From the NCBI GenBank assembly GCA_051657165.1, contig JBOFKD010000297.1, forward strand, positions 62,001-126,000: a DNA stretch of 64,000 nt. Reading direction: 5' to 3'. This stretch comes from UBA7332 sp051657165. GTDB lineage: Bacteria; Bacteroidota; Bacteroidia; Bacteroidales; UBA7332. How positions within the stretch are numbered: the stretch's first letter is position 1; each line of letters starts with the position of its first letter. The notes under the pieces were generated by a model. It was not told where the DNA came from. It saw nothing but the letters and a program-made list of their open reading frames with translations, and made no database searches. A program made the position numbers and the translations under genes. Shown piece by piece: positions 27,756 through 36,306 of this stretch.

Positions 27756-27777
27756 TTCCAACTGCATGACCGTGCCC

Positions 27778-27857
27778 GTTTGCAAGTAGCAAACTGAACT
27801 TTGCAAGGAGCAAAATAAGTTTTGCAAGGAGCAAACTTTCATTTGCAAGGAGCAAAT
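27778..27857. repeat. Four-unit TTTGC-N5-GCAAA array, 21-bp period (block E1)
   Basis: TTTGCAAGTAGCAAA starts at 27779, and TTTGCAAGGAGCAAA starts at 27800, 27821 and 27842. The spacing is exactly 21 bp and each unit is an inverted repeat around a 5-base centre. Confidence 0.93.
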
Positions 27858-27897
27858 AAATATTGCCTGATACATCTCCATTCTTTCAAAAACAACA

Positions 27898-27990
27898 ACC
27901 GTAAATCTTTGCTTTCTTAACCGTATATTTTAGTAAGAATAAACCGGCAATTAATTGCTGTATATAAGAGGTTTAGTTCGTTCATCCGTA
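27898..27990. repeat. ACCG(TA) block (block F1)
   Basis: ACCG occurs at 27898, 27920 and 27943 (22 and 23 bp), then TCCGTA at 27985. The same spacings (22, 23, 42) recur at 50320-50412. Confidence 0.75.
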
Positions 27991-28001
27991 TCCTTTAGGA
28001 A

Positions 28002-28085
28002 TCCGCTCCGGAGGGGTTACAATTCCGCCCCGGACCGGTTCTATTTCCGCTCCGGACCGGATTGTATTCCGCTCCGGAGCGGAAA
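28002..28085. repeat. Four-unit TCCGCTCCGGAGCGGA array, 22-bp period (block G1)
   Basis: Units begin at 28002, 28024, 28046 and 28068, exactly 22 bp apart, each a variant of a palindrome centred on TCCGGA. The last is TCCGCTCCGGAGCGGAA. The units are strongly GC-rich against an AT-rich background. Confidence 0.93.
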
Positions 28086-28094
28086 AGTAAATCA

Positions 28095-28165
28095 ACCGTA
28101 TTTCGCAACTAAACCAACCGTATAAAAAAACTAATTCCGCCTTTATTCCGGCTAACAGATACGTA
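28095..28165. repeat. ACCGTAT pair and ATACGTATAT end (block H1)
   Basis: ACCGTAT is at 28095 and 28117 (22 bp), followed by TCCG at 28136 and 28147 and ATACGTATAT near 28159. The matching end of the second region is at 50517-50600. Confidence 0.7.
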
Positions 28166-28282
28166 TATTTGGCTGCGTTTATGCGAATATTACAGATAAC
28201 AATAAGTGGCAGATAACAGCGAGTAATTAGTGAGGCTGCTGTATTTATACACAAATCCGGCAATAACATGCACGGCACACCC

Positions 28283-28322
28283 CAAAAAAAAGACTCTCTG
28301 ACAAATTATAGTCAGAGAGTCT
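28283..28322 (-). terminator. Terminator of the aroE-fumarase operon
   Basis: AGACTCTCTGAC and GTCAGAGAGTCT form a perfect 12-bp stem followed by eight T on the minus strand. Confidence 0.94.
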
Positions 28323-28342
28323 CACTTATATATTTAATGTAA

Positions 28343-29983
28343 TTACTTACAAGAAGCACATGAAGGTTTGATCTGTTTGAAGAAATCATTTCCTTTATCA
28401 TCAACAAGGATGAATGCAGGGAAATCAACTACCTCAATTCTCCAGATTGCCTCCATACCCAGTTCAGGGTATTCAACCAATTCTACTTTCTTGATGTTGT
28501 TTTGTGCAAGAATAGCAGCCGGTCCACCAATACTACCCAAATAAAATCCGCCATGTTTTGCACAAGCATCAGTTACTTGCTGAGAACGATTTCCTTTTGC
28601 GATCATGATTTTACTTCCACCATTCTCCTGGAACAAGTCAACATATGAATCCATACGTCCTGCTGTAGTAGGGCCAAAAGATCCTGAAGGCATTCCTTGC
28701 GGAGTTTTAGCAGGTCCTGCATAATAAATCGGGTGATTTTTAACGTATTCAGGAAGACCTTCTCCGGCAGCAATTCTATCAGCTAATTTCGCATGTGCAA
28801 TATCACGACCAACAATAATCGTTCCGTTCAAAGACAAACGGGTAGACACCGGATATTTTGTCAATTCTTTAAGGATCTCATCCATCGGACGGTTCAGATC
28901 AATCTTCACTGCATCACCTTCTCCGGCTTTACGATACTCTTCAGGAATAAAACGTCCCGGATTATCTTCCAGTTTCTCAACCCAAAGACCATCTTTATTA
29001 ATCTTAGCTTTGATATTACGGTCAGCCGAACAAGAAACACCCATACCTACAGGACAAGATGCTCCATGGCGAGGCAAACGGATAATGCGGATATCATGTG
29101 CAAAATATTTACCTCCGAACTGAGCTCCTAAGCCAAGTTTCTGAGACGCTTCAAGCACCTGTTTTTCAAGTTCGATATCACGGAAAGCCTGACCAAACTC
29201 ATTTCCTTCAGTTGGCAATTCATCGTAGTAACGCGCAGAAGCAAGTTTTACTGTTTTCAGGTTTGCCTCGGCTGAAGTTCCACCAATCACAAAAGCTACG
29301 TGATAAGGAGGACAAGCAGCAGTACCCAAAGTAGCCATCTTTTCAACTAAGAAGTTAAGAAGTTTGTTTGGAGTAATCAAGGCTTTAGTTTCCTGATACA
29401 AATATGTTTTATTAGCAGATCCACCACCTTTAGCCATGAATAAGAATTTATATTCCATTCCTTCCGTAGCGTAAAGATCAATCTGTGCAGGAAGATTTGT
29501 TCCTGTATTTACCTCATCATACATATTCAGAGGAGCATTCTGAGAGTAACGCAGATTCTCTTCAGTATATGTTTTGTAAATACCTAATGAAAGAGCTTTC
29601 TCATCATTACTTCCTGTCCATACCTGCTGACCTTTTTTACCCATTACGATCGCAGTACCTGTATCCTGACAAGTAGGAAGTTGTCCTTTTGCAGCTACTT
29701 CCGCATTGCGAAGCATTGTTAATGCTACATACTTATCGTTATCTGAAGCTTCCGGATCACTCAGGATTTTTGCTACTTGCTCATGGTGAGAAGTACGAAG
29801 CAGGAACGATACATCGCGCATTGCAGCATTTGCTAGTTTCGTCAAACCTTCTTCTTCTACTTTTAACACAGGAGTACCTTCAAATTCTGAAACACTTACG
29901 TGATCTTTTGTCAAAAGATAGTATTCAGTTTTGTCTTTCCCCATTGGGTAAGACTCCTGATAATGAAATTCTTTTGTTGCCAT
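28343..29983 (-). CDS. Fumarate hydratase, class I (iron-sulfur)
   Basis: The 546-residue enzyme joins the alpha and beta parts of class I fumarase in one chain. Candidate [4Fe-4S] ligands lie in LPTCQDTG, TAACPPYH and HGASCPVG. The beta part has GPTTAGRMDSYV and ends in a CASCK tail. I chose the ATG at 29981-29983 (MATKEFHYQE), which begins the conserved protein. A longer frame to 30097 would overlap aroE and adds unrelated residues. It hydrates fumarate or dehydrates malate, feeding the fumarate reductase at 38-41 kb. It follows aroE by 34 bases. Confidence 0.95.
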   Translation of the reverse strand: MATKEFHYQESYPMGKDKTEYYLLTKDHVSVSEFEGTPVLKVEEEGLTKLANAAMRDVSFLLRTSHHEQVAKILSDPEASDNDKYVALTMLRNAEVAAKGQLPTCQDTGTAIVMGKKGQQVWTGSNDEKALSLGIYKTYTEENLRYSQNAPLNMYDEVNTGTNLPAQIDLYATEGMEYKFLFMAKGGGSANKTYLYQETKALITPNKLLNFLVEKMATLGTAACPPYHVAFVIGGTSAEANLKTVKLASARYYDELPTEGNEFGQAFRDIELEKQVLEASQKLGLGAQFGGKYFAHDIRIIRLPRHGASCPVGMGVSCSADRNIKAKINKDGLWVEKLEDNPGRFIPEEYRKAGEGDAVKIDLNRPMDEILKELTKYPVSTRLSLNGTIIVGRDIAHAKLADRIAAGEGLPEYVKNHPIYYAGPAKTPQGMPSGSFGPTTAGRMDSYVDLFQENGGSKIMIAKGNRSQQVTDACAKHGGFYLGSIGGPAAILAQNNIKKVELVEYPELGMEAIWRIEVVDFPAFILVDDKGNDFFKQIKPSCASCK

Positions 29984-30017
29984 AATTCTAAAAATATAGT
30001 TACCTAATTGTGTGTTC

Positions 30018-30761
30018 TTATTTATTCCATATCTGCCAGGCAGCTTCTGCCTGCAAATATAACATTTCCAAACCATTGACAGCCTCTGCTCCGGCATCTT
30101 TTCCCTTCTTCATAAAAAGAGTTTCAGACGGATTATATATCAGGTCATATAACAAATGATTATTTGTCAGAAACTCATACGGAATAGCTGGTGACTGCTC
30201 TATATGCGGATACATTCCAACCGGAGTTGTATTCACGATCACCGTATAGGTTTTCAACAATTCAGGAGTTATCTGTTCATAACTTAATATACCGGATTCC
30301 GGATTTGATGTTCTGGAAACATAACATACAGCAAGACCTTCCTTACGAAGCCCGTACTCAACAGCTTTTGCTGCCCCTCCGGTTCCAAGAATCAATGCAT
30401 GAGTATGCTCTGGTTTCAAATGTGGTCTTATTGAATTCATAAAACCTATCACATCGGAGTTATATCCGATAGCCTTTCGCCCACTATCAGTATTGACAAA
30501 TCGGACCACATTTACAGCACCGATAGCCTTAGCTGTCTCATCAAGATCATCCAAATAAGGAAGAATCTTCTCTTTATAGGGTATTGTCACGTTTAATCCA
30601 TTTACAGATGAATCAGACAACAGAGGCAATACCTGATCTATTGAGCTAAGTTCATAGTTATCATAAACAGCATCAATATCTTCTTTCTCAAATTTATCTG
30701 CAAAATAACCTTTTGAGAAAGAATGAGAAAGCGGATATCCTATTAAACCATATTTATTCAT
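30018..30761 (-). CDS. aroE: Shikimate dehydrogenase
   Basis: The 247-residue NADP-dependent enzyme reduces 3-dehydroshikimate. The N-terminus YGLIGYPLSHSFSKGYF is the substrate-binding signature. The catalytic lysine lies in NVTIPYKE, the partner aspartate in NSDVIGF, and the nucleotide-binding loop is ILGTGGAAKAV. VNTTPVGMYP closes the family pattern. It is slightly shorter than E. coli AroE, as is common in Bacteroidota. It lies just upstream of the fumarase gene and downstream of the purC terminator. Confidence 0.95.
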   Translation of the reverse strand: MNKYGLIGYPLSHSFSKGYFADKFEKEDIDAVYDNYELSSIDQVLPLLSDSSVNGLNVTIPYKEKILPYLDDLDETAKAIGAVNVVRFVNTDSGRKAIGYNSDVIGFMNSIRPHLKPEHTHALILGTGGAAKAVEYGLRKEGLAVCYVSRTSNPESGILSYEQITPELLKTYTVIVNTTPVGMYPHIEQSPAIPYEFLTNNHLLYDLIYNPSETLFMKKGKDAGAEAVNGLEMLYLQAEAAWQIWNK

Positions 30762-30776
30762 AACCCTATAATTAAA

Positions 30777-30807
30777 AAAGGGCTATCCCCCGTTTGGAAG
30801 ACAGCCC
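30777..30807 (-). terminator. Terminator of purC
   Basis: AGGGCT and AGCCCT arms, extended by TC/GA with one mismatch, are followed by six T on the minus strand. It is moderately strong, so some read-through into aroE is possible. Confidence 0.65.
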
Positions 30808-30822
30808 TGTATTATATTTGAT

Positions 30823-31770
30823 TTATCTATTTTTCAAATACTCCGTTACATTCTTTTCGATCCGTTTTGTGATATCATCATTCTCTGCCTGAATAAATTT
30901 CTCACCTGTAATCTTCTCGAAAAGCTCCATATAACGTTCGCTGATTCCTTTTACGATCTCTTTGGTCATTTCAGGAACTGTCTGCCCTTCTTTACCCTGA
31001 AATCCATTTTCCATCAACCACTCACGCACAAATTCTTTAGAAAGTTGTCTTTGTGGTTCACCTTTTTCGAAACGGTCCTGATACCCTTCTTCATAAAAAT
31101 ATCGGGATGAGTCAGGAGTATGTATTTCATCAATCAGATAAATTACTCCATCACGTTTACCAAATTCATATTTAGTATCAACCAATATAAGATCTCTCTC
31201 TTTAGCCATTTCAGATCCTCTCTGAAACAAAGCCAGTGTATACTTCTCCAGAGTTGCATAATCCTGCTCCGAGACTAATCCCTGACGAAGAATTTCCTCT
31301 TTAGAGATATCCTCATCATGAAATCCGTGCTCTGCTTTTGTTGTAGGAGTAATAATAGGAGTCTCGAATCTTTGATTCTCACGCATCCCGTCAGGAAGTT
31401 TAACTCCACAGATTTCTCTTACACCATTTTTATAAGCACGCCATGCGCTTCCGCAAAGATATCCGCGAACAATCATCTCAACAGGAAAAGATTGACATTG
31501 AACACCAACAGTTACCATTGGATCCGGAGTCGCCATTTTCCAGTTTGGACAAATATCAGTCGTTGCATCCAGGAATTTCGCAGCTATTTGATTTAGCATT
31601 TGTCCTTTAAAAGGTATTCCTTCCGGCAAAACTACATCAAATGCAGAAATGCGATCACTCACCACCATTACCAGTAATTCATCGTTGATGTTATACACAT
31701 CGCGAACCTTACCATGATAAACACTCTTTTGTCCAGGGAAATTAAAATCCGTTTTAGTTAAAGCACTCAT
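30823..31770 (-). CDS. purC: SAICAR synthetase
   Basis: The 315-residue enzyme ligates aspartate to CAIR in purine synthesis. Family landmarks are YHGKVRDVYN near the N-terminus, SDRISAFDVVLPEGIPFKG, VRGYLCGSAWRAYKNG, and LILVDTKYEFGKRDG with DEIHTPDSSRYF. It is the longer form, with a C-terminal extension after YEEGYQDRF, similar to fungal and Bacteroidota enzymes. It is flanked by terminators and probably monocistronic. Confidence 0.96.
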   Translation of the reverse strand: MSALTKTDFNFPGQKSVYHGKVRDVYNINDELLVMVVSDRISAFDVVLPEGIPFKGQMLNQIAAKFLDATTDICPNWKMATPDPMVTVGVQCQSFPVEMIVRGYLCGSAWRAYKNGVREICGVKLPDGMRENQRFETPIITPTTKAEHGFHDEDISKEEILRQGLVSEQDYATLEKYTLALFQRGSEMAKERDLILVDTKYEFGKRDGVIYLIDEIHTPDSSRYFYEEGYQDRFEKGEPQRQLSKEFVREWLMENGFQGKEGQTVPEMTKEIVKGISERYMELFEKITGEKFIQAENDDITKRIEKNVTEYLKNR

Positions 31771-31905
31771 TTTTTAAATCTATTATTGATTGAAAAAGTA
31801 TCTCTGCCCGAAAGCGCAAAAATATAAAAAAGAAGCATTGAATTTGAGAATAAAACTCAAATATTTCTAAGCAATTTAATATACGCGGATAGCGAAATAA
31901 AAAAA

Positions 31906-31945
31906 GAGAAAGCACTGATCGGTTTAACCCGAAAAGTGCTTTCTC
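31906..31945 (-). terminator. Terminator of the TPR lipoprotein gene
   Basis: GAGAAAGCACT and AGTGCTTTCTC are perfect 11-bp arms with a T-rich tail on the minus strand. Confidence 0.9.
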
Positions 31946-31960
31946 CTATATGTGGTCTAA

Positions 31961-33649
31961 TTATTTAACCAATGCGTTGAAATCTGCGTTACCAGCAAAT
32001 TTTGCAAACTCAAGGTCAGTAGCAGCCAACTTAGCATAAGAAGAGTTCATTTTGATCGCTTCTTTCAAGTTGTTAATAACCATTGACTCGTTGTTTGTTC
32101 TTGCACCAACTACAGCCATCAGGTAGTAAGTTGTAGCATCTGGATTCTGGATACCAGAAAGAGTTGTTTTAGCTTTGTTGTATTCTTTAGCTAAGATTTG
32201 AGCAACAGCAGCATTGTTTGATTTTGCATCAGCAAAAGTACGAACAGCGTTAGCGTAGTCTCCGTTCTGAGTATAAAGAACAGCAAGAGCTTCGTTGATT
32301 CCTTCAGCAGCAGCAGCTCTTCCGAAATACTCTTCAGCTTTTTTGTTGTGACCTTTTACAAGTTCGATCAAACCAAGGTTCATTTGAACTTCTGGAGCTG
32401 TTGGAGCAATTTTTTCTGCTTTTTTGAAGTAGTGCTCAGCTTTATCTAATTTACCAGCTTCGAATTCCAATAGACCTAAGTTGTTATATCCACGGAAATC
32501 TTGTGCGTAGATATCAGCAACTTTTTGGTAGATTGCATAACGATCAGCGTTGATCAATGTTGCAGCATAAAGAAGTTCTTCAACTGTCAATGCATTAGGA
32601 TTTGATTTTGCAAGAGACGCAATTTCTTCGTCTGATTTACCGATGATATTAACTGAAGCAGTTAATTTAGAACGGCGTAGTTGAGGAAGAATTTCTTTTG
32701 CGATAACATCAAATGTAGAAGACATTTTTTTGATTTCTTCGTCACGTACAGCAGGATCTGAGTACATAGCAAGAACACGCAAAACAAGATCTTTATCCTG
32801 AATATCAGATTTCTCCATCAATTCTTTGAAACCTTCCCAGTCTTCAGCAGTAAATTTACCTTCGATACCTGTAGTATATTTACCTTTTTTCATTTGACGC
32901 TCCATGTATTTCTGAGTCACTTTCTCACGAGTGTTAGCAAGAGTGTCATTCAATTGCCATGGTCCGTCAGGAGAAGCGTAAGAAGAAATTTCCAAACCAA
33001 CTAGTTCTCTGTTTGGTGCAGAAACTGCAGCAGACATTGAATCCTGAAGAGCTTTCATTTCTGAAGAGTTCAACTGAGATGAACGCAAGTTCGCTTGTTG
33101 GATAAGGAATAAGATCTGAGCACGGTATGCCTGGTTGATAATTCTTTGGAATTTATCAGCACCAAGAGCCGGATTAGCATCAGCTGCACTTGATAAAGTT
33201 TCTGTAGAGATAACTCCGTCAGCAACTTTTACGCGTGGCAAGTTGTAAGTTTTAGCTTTGATTTTAACCTGGAACTCAAGGAATAGTTCTGATTTACGCA
33301 TAGCCGGTACATAATCAAATGAAACTGGCATTGTGTATTTTCCACCCATTTTGTAAGAAATAGTATTATTATTTCCTTTTACTTTTTCTCCCTGGAAAGA
33401 AACAGGTGTTGATTTAGCCTCTTGTCCGTTGAAAACCAATACCGGAGTAACAGTTACAACTGCTTTTTTATTAAAATATTTTTCAGGGAATGTTCCGTCA
33501 ACTGTTGCGTTAACTTTTCCACCTTTTACTTCTAGTGGAGATGGATTCACCTTGAACATGTCCGGACTCAATGGTCCCATCTTTTTACAAGACGCTGTAA
33601 AAGCAACTAAAACAGCCATTAATAATGGCAAGTAAAGTTTTCTAATCAT
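31961..33649 (-). CDS. TPR-repeat outer-membrane lipoprotein
   Basis: The 562-residue protein has a lipoprotein signal (TASC, Cys20) and an N-terminal beta-rich region (about 30-145). A middle helical region (about 160-330) contains a short segment, VGLEISSYASPDGPWQLNDTL, resembling part of an OmpA-like domain. TPR repeats follow (about 380-520, with GYNNLGLLEFEAGKLDKAEHYFKKA-type units). It probably sits at the periplasmic face of the outer membrane as a scaffold. I do not recognise a specific function. A promoter lies at 33751-33781 and a strong terminator follows. Confidence 0.8.
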   Translation of the reverse strand: MIRKLYLPLLMAVLVAFTASCKKMGPLSPDMFKVNPSPLEVKGGKVNATVDGTFPEKYFNKKAVVTVTPVLVFNGQEAKSTPVSFQGEKVKGNNNTISYKMGGKYTMPVSFDYVPAMRKSELFLEFQVKIKAKTYNLPRVKVADGVISTETLSSAADANPALGADKFQRIINQAYRAQILFLIQQANLRSSQLNSSEMKALQDSMSAAVSAPNRELVGLEISSYASPDGPWQLNDTLANTREKVTQKYMERQMKKGKYTTGIEGKFTAEDWEGFKELMEKSDIQDKDLVLRVLAMYSDPAVRDEEIKKMSSTFDVIAKEILPQLRRSKLTASVNIIGKSDEEIASLAKSNPNALTVEELLYAATLINADRYAIYQKVADIYAQDFRGYNNLGLLEFEAGKLDKAEHYFKKAEKIAPTAPEVQMNLGLIELVKGHNKKAEEYFGRAAAAEGINEALAVLYTQNGDYANAVRTFADAKSNNAAVAQILAKEYNKAKTTLSGIQNPDATTYYLMAVVGARTNNESMVINNLKEAIKMNSSYAKLAATDLEFAKFAGNADFNALVK

Positions 33650-34149
33650 GATTTTGAAAATTAAGTTGGTATTTCTATATGTTTATAATATTCAACTGTT
33701 TTCGCATTTAAGGATTACACTCACGCGCAAACCCTAAACCTTGCAAGACGCAAATTTATTCTCTTTTTTCAAACAATGAAAGAAATTTTTCTTTTTTTGA
33801 GCTAAGAAGGTACAATTAACTAATTATTAGGCCGATTTTACACGAATGAAAACAAAAATAAGAACTGAAATTTTAGTATTTTGGTAAAAATAATACTTCG
33901 GTTACAGATTTAGCTAAAATAGGAATAACTTGCCGGCATAACTAAAAATGAAGCTATAGGATAAAATAAATTCTTTTACCTGATACTCTTATTACAATCA
34001 GAGATTCTGGTGACTACCTATAATTGAATAAAAGAGTAAGATATTATACTATAACTATAACTACCCCTATCTCTTATTTCAAATATTCATTCAGAAGAGG
34101 TATTTTCCTTATTCTCTTTAAGTATTTAGAAAAAAAACACACGAAAAAC
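33650..34149. other. Intergenic region between TPR gene and tRNA-Phe
   Basis: No gene found. It holds the TPR gene promoter (33751-33781) and is otherwise AT-rich. A reading frame from 34024 that crosses the tRNA is a chance frame. Confidence 0.6.
33751..33781 (-). promoter_or_regulatory. Promoter of the TPR lipoprotein gene
   Basis: On the minus strand, TTTC, a 19-base spacer and TAAATTTG (33751-33758), leaving a leader of about 95 bases. Confidence 0.65.
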
Positions 34150-34180
34150 TTGGATATATCAGAACAACCGCCTATCTTTG
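34150..34180 (+). promoter_or_regulatory. Promoter of tRNA-Phe
   Basis: TTGG at 34150-34153, a 19-base spacer and TATCTTTG at 34173-34180, placed 20 bases before the tRNA. Confidence 0.75.
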
Positions 34181-34200
34181 CAACGCAATTGAGAAAACAA

Positions 34201-34273
34201 GGTGCCATAGCTCAGTTGGTAGAGCAAAGGACTGAAAATCCTTGTGTCCCCGGTTCGATTCCTGGTGGCACCA
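34201..34273 (+). tRNA. tRNA-Phe (GAA)
   Basis: A 73-base cloverleaf: acceptor GGTGCCA pairs with TGGCACC and discriminator A is base 73. The anticodon stem AAGGA/TCCTT encloses CTGAAAA, so the anticodon is GAA. The T-arm has GGTTCGATTCC. The 3' CCA is not encoded (CAA follows). A terminator starts six bases later, so it is a single-tRNA unit. Confidence 0.97.
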
Positions 34274-34278
34274 CAAAC

Positions 34279-34308
34279 AACCCTCACAGTCACTCGTGGG
34301 GGTTTTCT
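34279..34308 (+). terminator. Terminator of tRNA-Phe
   Basis: AACCCTCAC pairs with GTGGGGGTT (one G-U) around a 8-base loop, followed by TT CTC. Confidence 0.7.
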
Positions 34309-34400
34309 CGTATTTATATCTCCTGTTTAATTTTATCCATTTATTTTGAGATAGAAAAACAGTCGATACCCTCTTCTAAAAAAACAAACTCCAAATAAAA

Positions 34401-36017
34401 ATGATTACAGTTACTAACCTTAGTATTCAATTCGGAAAACGTAAACTTTTCGAAGATGTAAATCTGAAATTTACTCCCGGAAACTGTTATGGGATCATCG
34501 GTGCTAATGGTGCCGGCAAATCAACTTTACTTAAAGCTGTTAGTGGTCAGATTGACCCGACAACCGGAACAATCCAGTTAGGACCGGGCGAACGTCTTTC
34601 TGTTCTAAGCCAGGATCACTTTGCTTATGATGAATGTACCGTTCTTGACACTGTTCTTATGGGACACACAGTTCTATGGGATATCATGAACGAGAAAAAT
34701 GCAATCTATTGCAAAGAAGACTTTTCTGACGAAGACGGTATTCGTGCCGCAGAACTTGAAGAGAAGTTTGCCGAACTTGAAGGATGGAATGCAGAAAGTG
34801 ATGCTGCTATGCTTTTAAGTGGTCTTGGAATCAAAGAGGATCTTCATTATACACTAATGAAAGACCTGAGCGGGAAAGAAAAGGTACGTGTATTATTGGC
34901 GAAAGCTCTATTTGGAAAACCTGACAACCTTCTTCTGGATGAGCCTACGAATGATTTGGATATCGAAACAGTAATGTGGCTTGAGAACTATCTTGCAGAT
35001 TTCGAAAACACAGTATTGGTAGTATCCCACGACCGTCACTTCCTTGACTCAGTATGTACTCATACTGTAGACATCGACTTCGGTAAGGTTCAGCAATTTG
35101 CTGGAAACTATAGCTTCTGGTATGAATCAAGCCAGTTGGCATTGCGTCAGCAACAGAATCAAAACAAGAAAGCTGAAGAGAAACGCAAGGAGTTGCAGGA
35201 GTTCATCCAGCGATTTAGTGCGAACGTGGCTAAATCAAAACAGACAACTAGCCGCAAGAAGATGTTGGAAAAACTTAATGTGGAAGAGATCCAACCTTCA
35301 TCAAGACGCTATCCGGGTATTATCTTCACACCTGATCGTGATCCGGGAAATAAAGTTTTAGAGATCCATGGATTATCTAAAACTGTAGAAGGTGATGTTT
35401 TATTTAAAGACATCAATTTCATGGTTGAGAAGGATGATAAAATTGTATTCATCTCTAAAGACCCTCGTGCTATGACAGCATTCTTCAACATTATTATGGG
35501 TGAAGAGAAAGCTGACAATGGTTCTTTCGACTGGGGTGTTACGATTACTCCGGCATATTTACCTCTTGACAATTCAGAATTCTTCAATACAGATCTGAAT
35601 CTTGTAGACTGGTTATGTCAATTCTCTGATGACACTACAGACCTTTACATCAAAGGATTCCTAGGAAAAATGCTTTTCTCCGGAGAAGAAATCCTTAAGA
35701 AAGCAAGTGTACTATCAGGAGGTGAAAAAATGCGTTGTATGATTGCCCGCATGATGATGAAAAATGCAAACTGCCTGGTACTGGATTCTCCTACTAACCA
35801 CCTTGACCTGGAATCAATCCAGGCTTTCAATAATACATTGAAAGGATTTAAAGGGAATGTGCTTATGTCATCTCATGACCACGAATTCATCCAAACGGTT
35901 TGTAATCGTGTTATTGAATTGACTCCTAAAGGAATTATTGACAAAATGATGGATTATGATGATTACATTACAAGTGATGAGATTAAAGCTCTTCGCGAAA
36001 AAATGTACTCTAAATAA
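34401..36017 (+). CDS. ABC-F ATPase, YbiT-like, with degenerate second ATP site
   Basis: The 538-residue soluble protein has two ABC domains joined by a charged linker (about 245-300) and no membrane segments, the ABC-F layout. Site 1 has Walker A GANGAGKST (34-42), signature LSGKEK (156-161) and Walker B LLLDEPTND (177-185). In domain 2 the Walker A position reads ISKDPRAMTA (351-360) and lacks GKS/T, while the signature LSGGEK (438-443) remains. Walker B is LVLDSPTNHLD with Ser463 in place of the catalytic Glu. Sequence around ERLSVLSQDHFAYDECTVLD resembles YbiT. ABC-F proteins act on ribosomes. Confidence 0.93.
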   Translation: MITVTNLSIQFGKRKLFEDVNLKFTPGNCYGIIGANGAGKSTLLKAVSGQIDPTTGTIQLGPGERLSVLSQDHFAYDECTVLDTVLMGHTVLWDIMNEKNAIYCKEDFSDEDGIRAAELEEKFAELEGWNAESDAAMLLSGLGIKEDLHYTLMKDLSGKEKVRVLLAKALFGKPDNLLLDEPTNDLDIETVMWLENYLADFENTVLVVSHDRHFLDSVCTHTVDIDFGKVQQFAGNYSFWYESSQLALRQQQNQNKKAEEKRKELQEFIQRFSANVAKSKQTTSRKKMLEKLNVEEIQPSSRRYPGIIFTPDRDPGNKVLEIHGLSKTVEGDVLFKDINFMVEKDDKIVFISKDPRAMTAFFNIIMGEEKADNGSFDWGVTITPAYLPLDNSEFFNTDLNLVDWLCQFSDDTTDLYIKGFLGKMLFSGEEILKKASVLSGGEKMRCMIARMMMKNANCLVLDSPTNHLDLESIQAFNNTLKGFKGNVLMSSHDHEFIQTVCNRVIELTPKGIIDKMMDYDDYITSDEIKALREKMYSK

Positions 36018-36037
36018 TATCTGTTCAGATACATATT

Positions 36038-36082
36038 AAGAAAGAGCGTATACCTACCATTGGTATACGCTCTTTCTTTTTA
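36038..36082 (+). terminator. Terminator of the ABC-F gene
   Basis: AAGAAAGAGCGTATACC and its complement form a 17-bp stem with a 7-base loop and T-rich tail. Confidence 0.95.
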
Positions 36083-36195
36083 CAGCAAAGTGAATCCTTG
36101 CAAACTTCAGAAAGCAATCTTATCATCAAAATCAAGTGAATCAGGTACGCTAATCACAAATTGAAGTGATTACAAATCGAAACTCATTAATAAGA

Positions 36196-36226
36196 ATTGC
36201 AGAACTCAAATTAATCCTTATATTTG
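36196..36226 (+). promoter_or_regulatory. Promoter of the first bcp gene
   Basis: ATTG at 36196-36199, a 19-base spacer and TATATTTG at 36219-36226; the leader is about 75 bases. Confidence 0.75.
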
Positions 36227-36306
36227 AAAACATTCAATACTTAGTCTTTGTTAAACATAAAAGCATAAGTGTTGAAATAATTCTTATATAATTCATACTT
36301 AAACCT

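Noticed and set aside
27675..28085. CRISPR array
   Set aside because: The units are 15-17 bp palindromes at 21-22 bp period with only 5-7 bases between them, sequences vary within a block, four units per block, and no cas genes are present.
27982..28278. 98-codon minus-strand ORF in composite region 1
   Set aside because: It spans the TCCGGA array and the blocks after it, and has no recognisable protein features.
29984..30097. Longer N-terminus for fumarase
   Set aside because: It overlaps the aroE coding sequence and adds residues unlike the family; the ATG at 29983 starts the conserved protein.
34024..34398. 124-codon ORF
   Set aside because: It runs straight through tRNA-Phe and its terminator, and shows no family features.
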